Counted from the first letter of the stretch, positions 14,503-22,222 are shown. The stretch is 64,000 nucleotides of DNA from Dyella_B sp036746095 (GCF_036746095.1 NZ_DAIOEU010000003.1:62001-126000); one strand, 5' to 3'. The notes: generated by a model not told the origin, from the letters alone. Made by a program: numbers and translations.

Positions 14503-15057
14503 ATGAACGCAGTTGCTGAAACTTCGGCACCCGCCGCAAGTGGCACGATCGTCACCACTCGAGACGGCCTGGTCGTTGACTTCTCAAAGCTCTACAAGGA
14601 CCGCGCGAAATACAGTGCCGCACTTGTGCAGCTGGATGCCGATGCGACCGATCATGCCATCGTCTACGACCCGCTTACGGGACTTATGGAAGCGATCAAC
14701 GCTCCGGGCTTCGATAAGAGCGCCAAGCCGGACACGCTGATCAAGCGCGCGAAGGAATTGGATTTCGCGGGCTACCAGGACTGGTCAATTCCCGACGTCC
14801 CGCAGGCCGTGCATGCTGTCGACTACACCCGCACCGGGCCGGCTGCTGATCCCAATCTCTATCCGGACGCTGTCTCCGACTGGTACTTGTGCCAGCAAAC
14901 GCAGTGGACCCTGAATGAAACGGGCGGTTCCCGCTCGTTTTGGTCCGTCGGCATGGACTACGGCTACGTGGGCAACGACCTCGCCAGCAACGAGTTTCGC
15001 GCGCGGCCGGTGCGGGTCGCGGCGCCGGCCGGTCAGTTCTTGGCTCTTGGCCAATAA
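14503..15057 (+). CDS. DGR target protein 2 (DUF1566-like) with variable repeat
   Basis: A 184-residue protein from ATG 14503, which has AAGGA 7 bases upstream; the frame-extending TTG 14470 is rejected. Its body differs from target 1 but retains TGLM, GYQDWSIPD and a W-Q-x-T-Q-W stretch before the shared FWSV...FRARPVRV repeat. Unlike target 1 it has six extra residues, FLALGQ, after the repeat. It lies 57 bp after target 1 and 9 bp before the avd-like gene. It appears to be a diverged paralogue served by the same template. Confidence 0.8.
   Translation: MNAVAETSAPAASGTIVTTRDGLVVDFSKLYKDRAKYSAALVQLDADATDHAIVYDPLTGLMEAINAPGFDKSAKPDTLIKRAKELDFAGYQDWSIPDVPQAVHAVDYTRTGPAADPNLYPDAVSDWYLCQQTQWTLNETGGSRSFWSVGMDYGYVGNDLASNEFRARPVRVAAPAGQFLALGQ
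14920..15033 (+). repeat. DGR variable repeat VR2
   Basis: These 114 bp align without gaps to the template 15554-15667, with 14 differences, all at template adenines. It is followed by CAG, as in VR1. VR1 and VR2 encode different residues at most diversified codons, for example YLLN versus GMDY in the first variable stretch. Confidence 0.9.
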
Positions 15058-15066
15058 GCAGCTGAC

Positions 15067-15501
15067 ATGACCTTCAACCTTCCACCCGCCGTCAGGCTGG
15101 CCGAAGGCCTCGCTCGGGATATCGAGCAGGCCGCGGCCAGGTTCCAGCGCGCACATCGCTATACGTTCGGCGCAGAGCTGCGCAAGCACGCCTGGAATGT
15201 CCTGACCACTGCGAATCGTGCCGCACGCAAGCCGGCGCAACGCAGTGCGCTCTTAGAGCAGTTGGTGGATCAGGTTGACGATCTGAAGCTCGCAATCCAG
15301 CAGGGTCAGAACCTTCGATTGTTTTCCAGCTTCGGTCAGTTTTCCGAGCTGATGCGCAACGCCATCCAATTGGGTCAGCAAGTCGGTGGATGGCACAAGC
15401 AGATTCACCCTAAAGGCCAGAATGGCTACGCGCACGCGCGTGGACAGCGCGCCAAGACACTGAGTACCCAGGACACCTCGAAATGTGAGGTCAATTCATG
15501 A
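15067..15501 (+). CDS. avd: DGR accessory protein Avd-like
   Basis: A 144-residue, almost entirely helical, basic protein (ARDIEQAAARFQRAHRYTFG, LRKHAWNVLTTANRAARK, LVDQVDDLKLAIQQGQNLRL). Length, charge, RYTFG..L near the start and position between target and template fit the Avd/bAvd four-helix-bundle family, which forms a barrel that works with the reverse transcriptase in mutagenic cDNA synthesis. A basic tail (KQIHPKGQNGYAHARGQRAK) could bind RNA. Its TGA overlaps an ATG (15498) and the template begins 52 bp later. Confidence 0.8.
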   Translation: MTFNLPPAVRLAEGLARDIEQAAARFQRAHRYTFGAELRKHAWNVLTTANRAARKPAQRSALLEQLVDQVDDLKLAIQQGQNLRLFSSFGQFSELMRNAIQLGQQVGGWHKQIHPKGQNGYAHARGQRAKTLSTQDTSKCEVNS

Positions 15502-15590
15502 CGAAGCTGCGCTACCACACGGATGCGTTGCCGGGTTGCAAGTGCCTGGGGATACGGGCGATTCCCGCTCGTTTTGGTACGTCAACATGA
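15498..15590 (+). other. Tiny ORF bridging avd and the template repeat
   Basis: ATG 15498 overlaps the avd stop (ATGA) and opens a 30-codon frame that ends at a TGA inside the template repeat. It is in a different frame from the diversified codons. It may carry ribosomes from avd into the template or be incidental; no protein function is claimed. Confidence 0.3.
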
Positions 15591-15667
15591 ACAACGGCAA
15601 CGTGAACAACAACAACGCCAACAACAAGTTTCGCGCGCGGCCGGTGCGGGTCGCGGCGCCGGCCGGT
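15554..15667 (+). repeat. DGR template repeat TR
   Basis: A 114-bp sequence with 26 adenines, 20 of them in ten AAC codons, the usual template codon because A-to-N change gives wide amino-acid choice without stops. The 3' third (15632-15667) has no adenine at all and stays unchanged in both copies. It lies between the avd-like gene and the reverse transcriptase, the standard place, and would be transcribed as part of the template RNA. Confidence 0.9.
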
Positions 15668-15670
15668 GAG
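15632..15670 (+). other. IMH*-like GC-only end of the template
   Basis: The last part of the template is pure G/C/T and contains nested palindromes (CCGGCC, GGCGCC). The same sequence ends VR1 and VR2 but is followed there by CAG instead of GAG. In other DGRs the initiation of mutagenic homing element at this place directs one-way transfer. The exact limits cannot be defined by eye. Confidence 0.6.
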
Positions 15671-15682
15671 TGTCGGGGTGAA

Positions 15683-16849
15683 GTGAGCCTACGGGCTCTC
15701 CATGATGCATGGCGGTCTGCACGACGCAGGAAACGACCAAGCCGTAACCAGTTGCAGTTTGAGGCGCACTGGGCTGAAAACCTCATCGCGCTGCAGAGCC
15801 ATCTCACCGCTGGCACCTGGTCGCCGGCGCCAGCAACCTGCTTTATCGCGCAACGGCCCAAGGCACGCCAGATCCACGCACCGGACTTCTCGGATCGCGT
15901 GGTGCATCACTGGCTTGTACCGCAGCTTGAGCGGATCTACGAGCCGACGTTCATTCACGACTCCTATGCCAACCGCCGCGGCAAAGGCACGCATAAGGCA
16001 GTCAATCGCCTGAAACAGTTCGTGCGCCAGGTGCATGCCGGCCAGGGTGGGGGCTGGTACCTGCAGCTTGATGTGCACAACTTCTTCAACAGCATCCACC
16101 GGCCAACGCTTTACCGGATGCTCAAGGCACGCCTGACTCGCGCTGGCCTACCCCACGTTGCCATGCGTTCCGTGCACGCGCTACTACGCCGGCCTGTGGA
16201 GAGCCAGGGCATTATCTATCGGTCGACCGCTGCGGAACGCGCGCTCGTACCGCCGCACAAGCGTCTGGAGAATGCGGCGCCGGGTTGCGGGTTACCCATC
16301 GGCAACTTGTCGTCGCAATTCTTCGCCAACGTTTACCTCGACGCTCTGGATCAGTTCGTCAAGCACCAGCTGAAAGCGAAGCGGTATCTGCGCTATGTAG
16401 ACGACTTCGTTCTGGTCCACCATGACCGTTCCCAGCTTGAACGCTGGAAGGTCCAGATCGAGACGTTCCTGGCCGATAGGTTGGGCTTGAAGCTCAAGGC
16501 AGACGTGCGCCTGCGGCCGCTCAGCAGCGGTATCGACTTTCTGGGTTACGTCGTCTATCCCACCCATACTCGTGTGCGCAAGCGCGTGCTGCAGCATGCA
16601 GCAGAGGCGCTGCACGCGTGGGAACGAAAGCACGCCGTTTCCGTCGGCTTCGTTGCAGAGCCAGCTGACGTAAGGCAGCTGGCATCCATCGTGGCCAGTT
16701 ACCAAGGCCATTTGCAGCACGCCAATGCGCAGCGCATCAGCGTGAAGTTATTTGCCAAGCATCCATGTGTGGCGCGCTTCTCGGGAAAGCTGCGGTTTCA
16801 TCCGGCACTTGAAGGTCACCCCATTTCATTTCGAGGCACACGCGCATGA
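15683..16849 (+). CDS. DGR reverse transcriptase
   Basis: A 388-residue protein from GTG 15683. It carries LQLDVHNFFNSI (first catalytic Asp near 130), LPIGNLSSQ (206-212; the I/LGxxxSQ variant is the hallmark of DGR enzymes), YVDD at 238-241, and LGLKLKADV plus GIDFLGYVVYPTHTRVR downstream. The frame stays open from GTG 15485 through the template, but homology begins at SLRALHDAWRSARRRKRPSR, so a start just after the template is preferred. The stop overlaps the next ATG. It should copy the template RNA into adenine-mutagenised cDNA for both targets. Confidence 0.9.
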   Translation: MSLRALHDAWRSARRRKRPSRNQLQFEAHWAENLIALQSHLTAGTWSPAPATCFIAQRPKARQIHAPDFSDRVVHHWLVPQLERIYEPTFIHDSYANRRGKGTHKAVNRLKQFVRQVHAGQGGGWYLQLDVHNFFNSIHRPTLYRMLKARLTRAGLPHVAMRSVHALLRRPVESQGIIYRSTAAERALVPPHKRLENAAPGCGLPIGNLSSQFFANVYLDALDQFVKHQLKAKRYLRYVDDFVLVHHDRSQLERWKVQIETFLADRLGLKLKADVRLRPLSSGIDFLGYVVYPTHTRVRKRVLQHAAEALHAWERKHAVSVGFVAEPADVRQLASIVASYQGHLQHANAQRISVKLFAKHPCVARFSGKLRFHPALEGHPISFRGTRA

Positions 16850-17439
16850 CCGATAAACCCGTCATCGTGGTCTCCGGACTTGGCCGCTGCGGCTCAAGCC
16901 TGACCATGCAGATGCTTGCCGCCGGTGGCATTCCGTGCGCTGGCACTCACCCGTCTTTCGAAGATGATCGCGCCGGTCCGCAGCAAGCTATCGATCGCGA
17001 ATGGTTCGAAACGCTGCGTGGCCAAGCAGTCAAGGTGCTGGATCCGCACATCAACATCATTCCCGATAACGTGCCCGTGCGCGTTGTCTGGTTGAATCGG
17101 CGCCCGAGCGAACAAGCCGTGTCGATCACCAAGATGATGGTGCTTGTGGCCGGCATGCCGAAGCCCAACAGCACACGCCGCAATCGGCTTCTGGACGCCG
17201 TGATCAAAGACACGCGCGTGACAAAGGCGGCATTGCCCGCCGGACCAGCGCTTTACTTGGACTTCGAGATCATTCTCGCCAGGCCGCTCGCGGCCGCGGA
17301 GAAGCTTGCCCAGTTCTTGGGTGATGCATTCACCGTCAACGTTCCAGCAATGGCAGCTGTCGTTCGACCGCGTCAGCCGCAGTGCGCGCCGGACATGTCG
17401 ATGGAAGTTAGCTTGATGCAAGAGGCTGGACACGCATGA
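16846..17439 (+). CDS. Sulfotransferase-like P-loop protein
   Basis: A 197-residue protein with VVSGLGRCGSSLTMQML near the N-terminus, which matches the 5'-phosphosulfate (PAPS) binding loop of sulfotransferases, and VWLNRRPSEQAVSI as the second segment. It is shorter than typical sulfotransferases (about 250-300), so activity is uncertain. It overlaps the reverse-transcriptase stop by 4 bp, which puts it in the same transcript as the DGR; a link between the two is only positional. Confidence 0.6.
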   Translation: MTDKPVIVVSGLGRCGSSLTMQMLAAGGIPCAGTHPSFEDDRAGPQQAIDREWFETLRGQAVKVLDPHINIIPDNVPVRVVWLNRRPSEQAVSITKMMVLVAGMPKPNSTRRNRLLDAVIKDTRVTKAALPAGPALYLDFEIILARPLAAAEKLAQFLGDAFTVNVPAMAAVVRPRQPQCAPDMSMEVSLMQEAGHA

Positions 17440-17627
17440 TTTGGCTCGTGACCATAGTCTTCGGCATCACCCTCACCATGGTCGGCTACATCCAGTGGGT
17501 GTTTACCGACTACCGGGAATACCTGAAGCGCCCATTGCTCTTCCGTGCTTGGCAGCTCGTGTTCTGGGTGGGCGTGCTGCTGATGTGCATCGGCTGCGCA
17601 GGGATCTGCGTGAGGGTGCACATATGA
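17436..17627 (+). CDS. Small membrane protein, 63 aa
   Basis: Two hydrophobic segments (MIWLVTIVFGITLTMVGYI and LVFWVGVLLMCIGCAGICV) separated by a short charged loop. It overlaps both neighbours by 4 bp. Function unknown. Confidence 0.6.
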   Translation: MIWLVTIVFGITLTMVGYIQWVFTDYREYLKRPLLFRAWQLVFWVGVLLMCIGCAGICVRVHI

Positions 17628-17863
17628 CCATGTACTGTTCCTGCTTAGATGTTCGTGGCGCGATAAAACGCATCACCAAGAGAAATCTGGCGCGCATGTT
17701 TAAGCGAGCCGATGGCACGAGGCTATCTGCAGCGGAAGCAAAGGATTACCTCCTCGATCAGCTCGCACAGGGTCGGGAATTTATTCCATTCGGCCAGTGC
17801 GACAACTTCGACTACAAGAACGGATGCATGGGCCATCCAGAGAAGGAGCGCAGCGATGGATAA
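17624..17863 (+). CDS. Hypothetical phage protein, 79 aa
   Basis: ATG 17624 overlaps the previous stop. The protein starts MTMYCSCLDVRGAIKRITKR, has a helical middle (RLSAAEAKDYLLDQLAQG) and ends with CDNFDYKNGCMGHP, so four cysteines may bind metal. No family is recognised. Confidence 0.5.
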   Translation: MTMYCSCLDVRGAIKRITKRNLARMFKRADGTRLSAAEAKDYLLDQLAQGREFIPFGQCDNFDYKNGCMGHPEKERSDG

Positions 17864-18224
17864 GATCAATGCGGAATACCGCGTCGCCATGTTCTCCGGT
17901 GGGCCCATCGAAAACTTCACTGGCGGCTGGGCCAAGCTGTGTTTCGTCGGCGAGAAGCCGCACTACTGGCGCGATGACACCGAGGCGCTCAAGAAGCAAT
18001 TGACGCCCGATCTACTGGAAAGCTTGCCGGCGGATGTGCGCTTCTATCGATCGCTCTGCGGAGTGTTCGGCACGTCAGCCGACAAAACGCCACCGCTAGG
18101 CGCTGGCAACTTCCCGCCCTGCAAACGCTGCATGAAGAAGGCGCCGACCTGGCCGAACAAAGAGCAGCGCACAACCATCTACGAATCCGATCCGCGCGTA
18201 AGGGGGATATTTCGCCGTGGCTGA
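17856..18224 (+). CDS. Hypothetical phage protein upstream of the Gp37/Gp68-like gene
   Basis: A 122-residue protein with VAMFSGGPIENFTGGW and FPPCKRCMKKAPTWP. It overlaps the previous stop by 8 bp and the next start by 8 bp. Function unknown. Confidence 0.5.
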   Translation: MDKINAEYRVAMFSGGPIENFTGGWAKLCFVGEKPHYWRDDTEALKKQLTPDLLESLPADVRFYRSLCGVFGTSADKTPPLGAGNFPPCKRCMKKAPTWPNKEQRTTIYESDPRVRGIFRRG

Positions 18225-19299
18225 TCACAGCAAGATCGAATGGACCGACGCTACGTGGAATCCACTGCGCGGTTGTTCGCGCGTATCTGAGGGATGCCGT
18301 AACTGCTACGCCGAAAAGGTCGCTGCTCGCTTCACCAAACCGGGTATGGCTTATGAGCGGCTCATCCATCCCAGCACCCACGGATGGAACGGCGAGGTAC
18401 ATATTGCGCATGAGGTACTCGACCATCCGCTGCGCTGGACGCGGCCGCGGCGGATATTCGTCAACAGCATGTCCGACCTGTTCCACGAGTCGGTCAACGA
18501 CGTCACGATCGCCGGCATCTTCGGAATCATGGCCGCGTGCCCGCAGCACACCTTCCAGGTGCTGACGAAGCGTCCCGCGCGTATGCACAAATGGTTCCAG
18601 TGGATGGGTTGGCAGAAGCCCCGCGGCGTGCTGCACGAAAGCACGAAAGGTTTAATGGGCTACAAGCACCCGCGCCGACCTGCCATCAACGATGGTCCAT
18701 GGCCACTGCCGAACGTCTGGCTGGGCGTGAGTGTCGAGGATCAGAAAGCCGCCGACGACCGCGTCCCGGCATTACTCAAATGCCCAGCCGCTGTGCGCTG
18801 GTTGTCATGTGAGCCGCTGCTGGGACGCGTAGACCTTACCCTTGACGGCCTGGTGTGCCACCCGTGCCGCAATGCTCAGCAGATGCGTATGGATCCCACC
18901 ACGGGTGCCTATGAGTGCTGCAAACGATGCGACTACACCGGCATCGGTGACGAGTGGGCGATCGACTGGGTAGTCGCCGGCGGCGAATCAGGGCCCAGTG
19001 CTCGCCCCATGCATCCTGACTGGGCTCGCTCCCTGCGCGATCAGTGCGCCAGCGCCGGCGTGCCGTTCTTCTTCAAGCAATGGGGAGAGTTCGACCTTTC
19101 GTTCGACCGTGATCGCGATGACCCGGATTTCCGCCAATGCGGCCGCGCCGATCGATTGCCGGGGCGTTGGATCAATCTCGCCGGCGGACATGGTTTCCAT
19201 GGCGAACGCGTGCATTACGCCCACAAGGTGGGTAAGCGCAAAGCCGGGCGCCTGCTCGATGGCGTCGAACACAACGGTTTTCCGGAGCAACGGGCATGA
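18217..19299 (+). CDS. Phage Gp37/Gp68 family protein (DUF5131)
   Basis: A 360-residue protein from GTG 18217 with AGGGGG 10 bases upstream. It begins KIEWTDATWNPLRGCSRVSE and has Cys20, Cys27 and Cys30 (C-x6-C-x2-C), followed by YAE, FVNSMSDLFHE, TKRPARM, VWLGVSVEDQ, GGESGP.ARPMHP and FFKQWGE, the complete conserved set of this family. The cysteine triad looks like an iron-sulfur site of radical-SAM-type proteins, but no reaction has been assigned to my knowledge. It also has a second Cys group (CHPC, CCKRC) near residue 230. Confidence 0.85.
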   Translation: MADHSKIEWTDATWNPLRGCSRVSEGCRNCYAEKVAARFTKPGMAYERLIHPSTHGWNGEVHIAHEVLDHPLRWTRPRRIFVNSMSDLFHESVNDVTIAGIFGIMAACPQHTFQVLTKRPARMHKWFQWMGWQKPRGVLHESTKGLMGYKHPRRPAINDGPWPLPNVWLGVSVEDQKAADDRVPALLKCPAAVRWLSCEPLLGRVDLTLDGLVCHPCRNAQQMRMDPTTGAYECCKRCDYTGIGDEWAIDWVVAGGESGPSARPMHPDWARSLRDQCASAGVPFFFKQWGEFDLSFDRDRDDPDFRQCGRADRLPGRWINLAGGHGFHGERVHYAHKVGKRKAGRLLDGVEHNGFPEQRA

Positions 19300-19541
19300 C
19301 AAAGCTGGAAGAAGTCAGCAGAGAGCCTACGGCCGCGGCGATGCGCGAAACGATGCTCCATATCACCAAGCTGCCACCGGACCAGGTTATCCCTTACCTG
19401 GTGTCGGTTCTGCAGGTTGCTTTCATGCTGCTACGCGATGGCGGCAAGCAAGATGATTTCGTGCGCGGGCTCATCGAAGGCGCGCAGGAAGAATTGAAGC
19501 AACCTTGCTTTTTAACCATGAAAGATATGCGGGTGAACTGA
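19296..19541 (+). CDS. Hypothetical phage protein, 81 aa
   Basis: A helical protein (TAAAMRETMLHITKLPPDQV, PYLVSVLQVAFMLLRDGG) starting inside the previous stop (ATGA) and ending 1 bp before the DUF4031 gene. No family is recognised. Confidence 0.55.
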   Translation: MTKLEEVSREPTAAAMRETMLHITKLPPDQVIPYLVSVLQVAFMLLRDGGKQDDFVRGLIEGAQEELKQPCFLTMKDMRVN

Positions 19542-19542
19542 C

Positions 19543-19821
19543 ATGGCCGTCTACGTTGACGATATGCACCTCACGCCGATCGGTCAGTTCGGGCGCATGA
19601 AGATGTGCCACATGACCGCTGATACCGAAGAAGAGCTTAACGCCATGGCAGACAAGATCGGCGTGGCGCGCAAATGGCACCAATACCCCGGCACGCCGCG
19701 CAGCCATTACGACATTGCCATGTCAAAACGCTCCCTGGCTATCGAGTACGGTGCAAAGGAAATCACCATGCGCGAGACAGCTTTGCTTGTACGCGCGAAG
19801 CGAAATGGAGCGATGGCATGA
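19543..19821 (+). CDS. DUF4031 family phage protein
   Basis: A 92-residue protein. The MAVYVDDMHLTPIGQFGRMK start, TADTEEELNAMADKIG and HYDIAMSKRSLAIEYGAKEI are the full DUF4031 pattern, widespread in phages and bacteria and of unknown function. Its stop overlaps the next ATG. Confidence 0.8.
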   Translation: MAVYVDDMHLTPIGQFGRMKMCHMTADTEEELNAMADKIGVARKWHQYPGTPRSHYDIAMSKRSLAIEYGAKEITMRETALLVRAKRNGAMA

Positions 19822-20282
19822 GCCTTCCCTACGAAAACGCCACCAGCGGCGCCAACGCGCTGAACGACATACAGAAGATGCTCCGCAAGTTCGGATGCGC
19901 CAAGTTCGCCACAGGCGAGGACTACGACAACGGCGAGATATTCATCCAGTTCGAACACCGCGGCCGCCAGGTGCAGCTGAAGGCAAGCGCGCGCGGCTAT
20001 GCAGCGGCATGGCTGAAGGAACATCCATACAGTTCACGCACTCGCAAGTCCCGCACAGAGCATGAAAGCCACGCGCTCAGCGTTGGAAGCGTGGCCGTCT
20101 ATTCGATCTTGCGGGACTGGGTGAAGGGTCAGGTCACAGCGATCGAGATCGGCATGATGAGCTTCGAAGCGGCCTTTTTGTCGCACATCATGTTGCCGAG
20201 CGGAATGACGGTGATCGAATACGCCGAGCGCCAGAAGTTGCTTCCGTCACCCTCCAGCGATGAGGGAAAGATCGATGCGTGA
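19818..20282 (+). CDS. Hypothetical phage protein, 154 aa
   Basis: ATG 19818 overlaps the DUF4031 stop; the longer frame is an overprint. The protein has ALNDIQKMLRKFGCAKFATG and IFIQFEHRGRQVQLKASARG, a small alpha/beta N-terminus, then a conserved-looking helical part (ALSVGSVAVYSILRDWVKGQ) seen in phage hypothetical proteins. Function unknown. Confidence 0.6.
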   Translation: MSLPYENATSGANALNDIQKMLRKFGCAKFATGEDYDNGEIFIQFEHRGRQVQLKASARGYAAAWLKEHPYSSRTRKSRTEHESHALSVGSVAVYSILRDWVKGQVTAIEIGMMSFEAAFLSHIMLPSGMTVIEYAERQKLLPSPSSDEGKIDA

Positions 20283-21012
20283 ATCCCCTATCCCCATGTC
20301 TCCCATGATGGTGCGCCCGACCCTGGCTGACATCAAGACGCAGACCCGAAGGATATTAAGGCCCCAACCGGTCGGAGTAATCGATTGGATCTGCAGCGAT
20401 ATGAACGACGTCTGGCGCGCTGGCGTTCAAGCAGGCGAAGTGCCAGAGGCTGGAAGTTGGACATGTCCCTATGGCGAGATTGGTGACCGCCTTTGGGTGC
20501 GCGAAGCGTGGCGTGTGCCTGCAGGCCTTGATCATCTTTCTGGCAAAGAAATCGACGACAAGCGCATCGCGGCTGGGTATACGGATCCCATATGTCCGAT
20601 TGAGTATGTTGCTGATGGTTGGCGGCACGAGCCAGAGTGGTGGGTCTTGTTCGACGACAATAACGAAGCCTTTAAACCTGGCCGCTACCGCCATGCCCGC
20701 TTCATGCCCCGCTGGGCAGCACGCACTGTGCTGGAGATCACCGACACCCGCATCGAGCGCCTGCAGTCCATCAGCACGCCCGATGCCATTGCCGAAGGCG
20801 TGACGACGTTGCCAGCGCAGTGGATCAACGACCACTTCACCGACCACCGCGAGCGCATGGCTGCTGCGAGTGCCGGGGAGCGTTCGATACCGAACCCACC
20901 TTCTCCGCGCCGCCTCTTCGAAGCACTGTGGGAGCAGCTCAATGGCATCGGTTCCTTCAAGGAAGATCCGTGGGTGTGGGTGGTGTCTTACAAGCGATTG
21001 GAGAATGCGTGA
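20275..21012 (+). CDS. ASCH-domain-like phage protein
   Basis: A protein of 245 residues. PMMVRPTLADIKTQTRRIL and GDRLWVREAWR are the start of the ASCH-like family annotated as phage morphogenetic protein, and FMPRWAARTVLEITDTRIER plus LFEALWEQLNG complete it. ASCH domains resemble PUA RNA-binding folds. Starts at 20260 and 20275 are both possible; 20275 gives the usual short overlap with the previous gene. Confidence 0.7.
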   Translation: MRESPIPMSPMMVRPTLADIKTQTRRILRPQPVGVIDWICSDMNDVWRAGVQAGEVPEAGSWTCPYGEIGDRLWVREAWRVPAGLDHLSGKEIDDKRIAAGYTDPICPIEYVADGWRHEPEWWVLFDDNNEAFKPGRYRHARFMPRWAARTVLEITDTRIERLQSISTPDAIAEGVTTLPAQWINDHFTDHRERMAAASAGERSIPNPPSPRRLFEALWEQLNGIGSFKEDPWVWVVSYKRLENA

Positions 21013-21446
21013 TGCCGATCCCAGACTTTGATCAAGCATTCAAAGAGCTCGACGAATTGCTCAGCCAACCAGGCGCGTATCCAGGTGTTAATACCTGCTG
21101 GGAAATTCTGAAGCAACACTTGTTGCGCAAGCGCGAGAGCGACGCGGCCATCAAGACGCTGAAACACTTGAACTACACCTATTGCGGCGGCGAACGGTGG
21201 AAGCCGCCATTGGGCACTGCGCCCGACTACATCGTTGCGGACCGCAAGCCAGAGCCGATTTCTATCTCGGTTCCGCTCTGCGAGCCGGCAACGAGGTACG
21301 TGCAAGCGCTCAATGGGTGCGAATACCTGCTCACTCATTTTTTCAGCGGTCCGCCCGATCCGTTATCGGACAAACGCCTGATCGTGAAGTGGCTTGCGCA
21401 AGCCTATCTATCAGATCCAGCAGCCACGGAGCGCCACGATGCCTAA
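21012..21446 (+). CDS. Hypothetical phage protein, 144 aa
   Basis: ATG 21012 shares its A with the previous TGA. The protein is helical (FDQAFKELDELLSQPG, ILKQHLLRKRESDAAIKTLK), with no recognised family, and overlaps the next gene by 8 bp. Confidence 0.5.
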   Translation: MPIPDFDQAFKELDELLSQPGAYPGVNTCWEILKQHLLRKRESDAAIKTLKHLNYTYCGGERWKPPLGTAPDYIVADRKPEPISISVPLCEPATRYVQALNGCEYLLTHFFSGPPDPLSDKRLIVKWLAQAYLSDPAATERHDA

Positions 21447-21711
21447 GGTCACCCACATCGGCAACAACCGCTGCGTGAGCCCGGCCGATTTCGCCCGGCG
21501 CCTGCGCACGCTTGCCGATCAGATCGAAGAGAAGCACGACACGGACTCGATGCTAAATCCCAAGCGGATCATCCTGCTTATCGAATCGGCAAACGATGGC
21601 TGCATTCACGTGAAGAACCTGGATGACACCGGGCTGTGGCTGCGCGAGTTCATCGGCATCCTTCAATGGGTGATCCTCGATACCTACAACCAGGCACCAG
21701 CACATGACTGA
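21439..21711 (+). CDS. Hypothetical phage protein, 90 aa
   Basis: A small protein with ISPADFARR-like N-terminus (VSPADFARRLRTLADQIEE) and ILLIESANDGCIHVKNL. ATG 21439 overlaps the previous gene. Unknown function. Confidence 0.5.
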   Translation: MPKVTHIGNNRCVSPADFARRLRTLADQIEEKHDTDSMLNPKRIILLIESANDGCIHVKNLDDTGLWLREFIGILQWVILDTYNQAPAHD

Positions 21712-22222
21712 CACTCTCGAAGCCAAGCTTCGCGCCATCCAGGATGAAGCAAAGAAGGCCGGAACTTTTGTTCAATATGCGGCTGCAGGCGAGAAAATGA
21801 TCAGGCTGATCCCAGTGCTGCTTGCGGCACTGAGAGAAGCAGGTACGGGTTACGCTCGCCCAACTGGGTGGATTAAAGGTCATACCACTCACACGCCCGA
21901 CGGTCATGAGTACGACGAAGAATGCGTGCCCGGGTGCGATCCACCAGTTGGTGATGGTTGGTTGCCGCTTTTCAAAGAACCTGAGCCAGTGATCGTGGTT
22001 GGCGGTAGGCGATCGGGAAAGACCTACATGCTCAACCTGGAGCTCGACGCGGCAAGGTTTCGTTGGCTGCGCGATCACTCAGCCGGTCAATGGACCCATC
22101 CCATCGTCTGCAACCAGGTAAGGAAACCTGATGGGATGCTGTATGTAGGTCCCGTGATCGGAGTTGCCCTCGATCAAGCCATCGATGCTGCCATCGTGAA
22201 GGAGCGCGCCAATCATGGCTAG
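21704..22222 (+). CDS. Ea22-like phage protein with an inserted P-loop-like motif
   Basis: A 172-residue protein. The C-terminal LDAARFRWLRDH and LDQAIDAAI are typical of the variable phage Ea22-like proteins. Residues 100-107 read GGRRSGKT, a perfect Walker A pattern, but no Walker B is visible and the protein is short for a P-loop enzyme. ATP binding is therefore uncertain. Confidence 0.55.
   Translation: MTDTLEAKLRAIQDEAKKAGTFVQYAAAGEKMIRLIPVLLAALREAGTGYARPTGWIKGHTTHTPDGHEYDEECVPGCDPPVGDGWLPLFKEPEPVIVVGGRRSGKTYMLNLELDAARFRWLRDHSAGQWTHPIVCNQVRKPDGMLYVGPVIGVALDQAIDAAIVKERANHG

Noticed and set aside
15485..15682. N-terminal extension of the reverse transcriptase through the template repeat
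   Set aside because: No ribosome site precedes GTG 15485, and the extension would be the template itself; conserved similarity starts after it.
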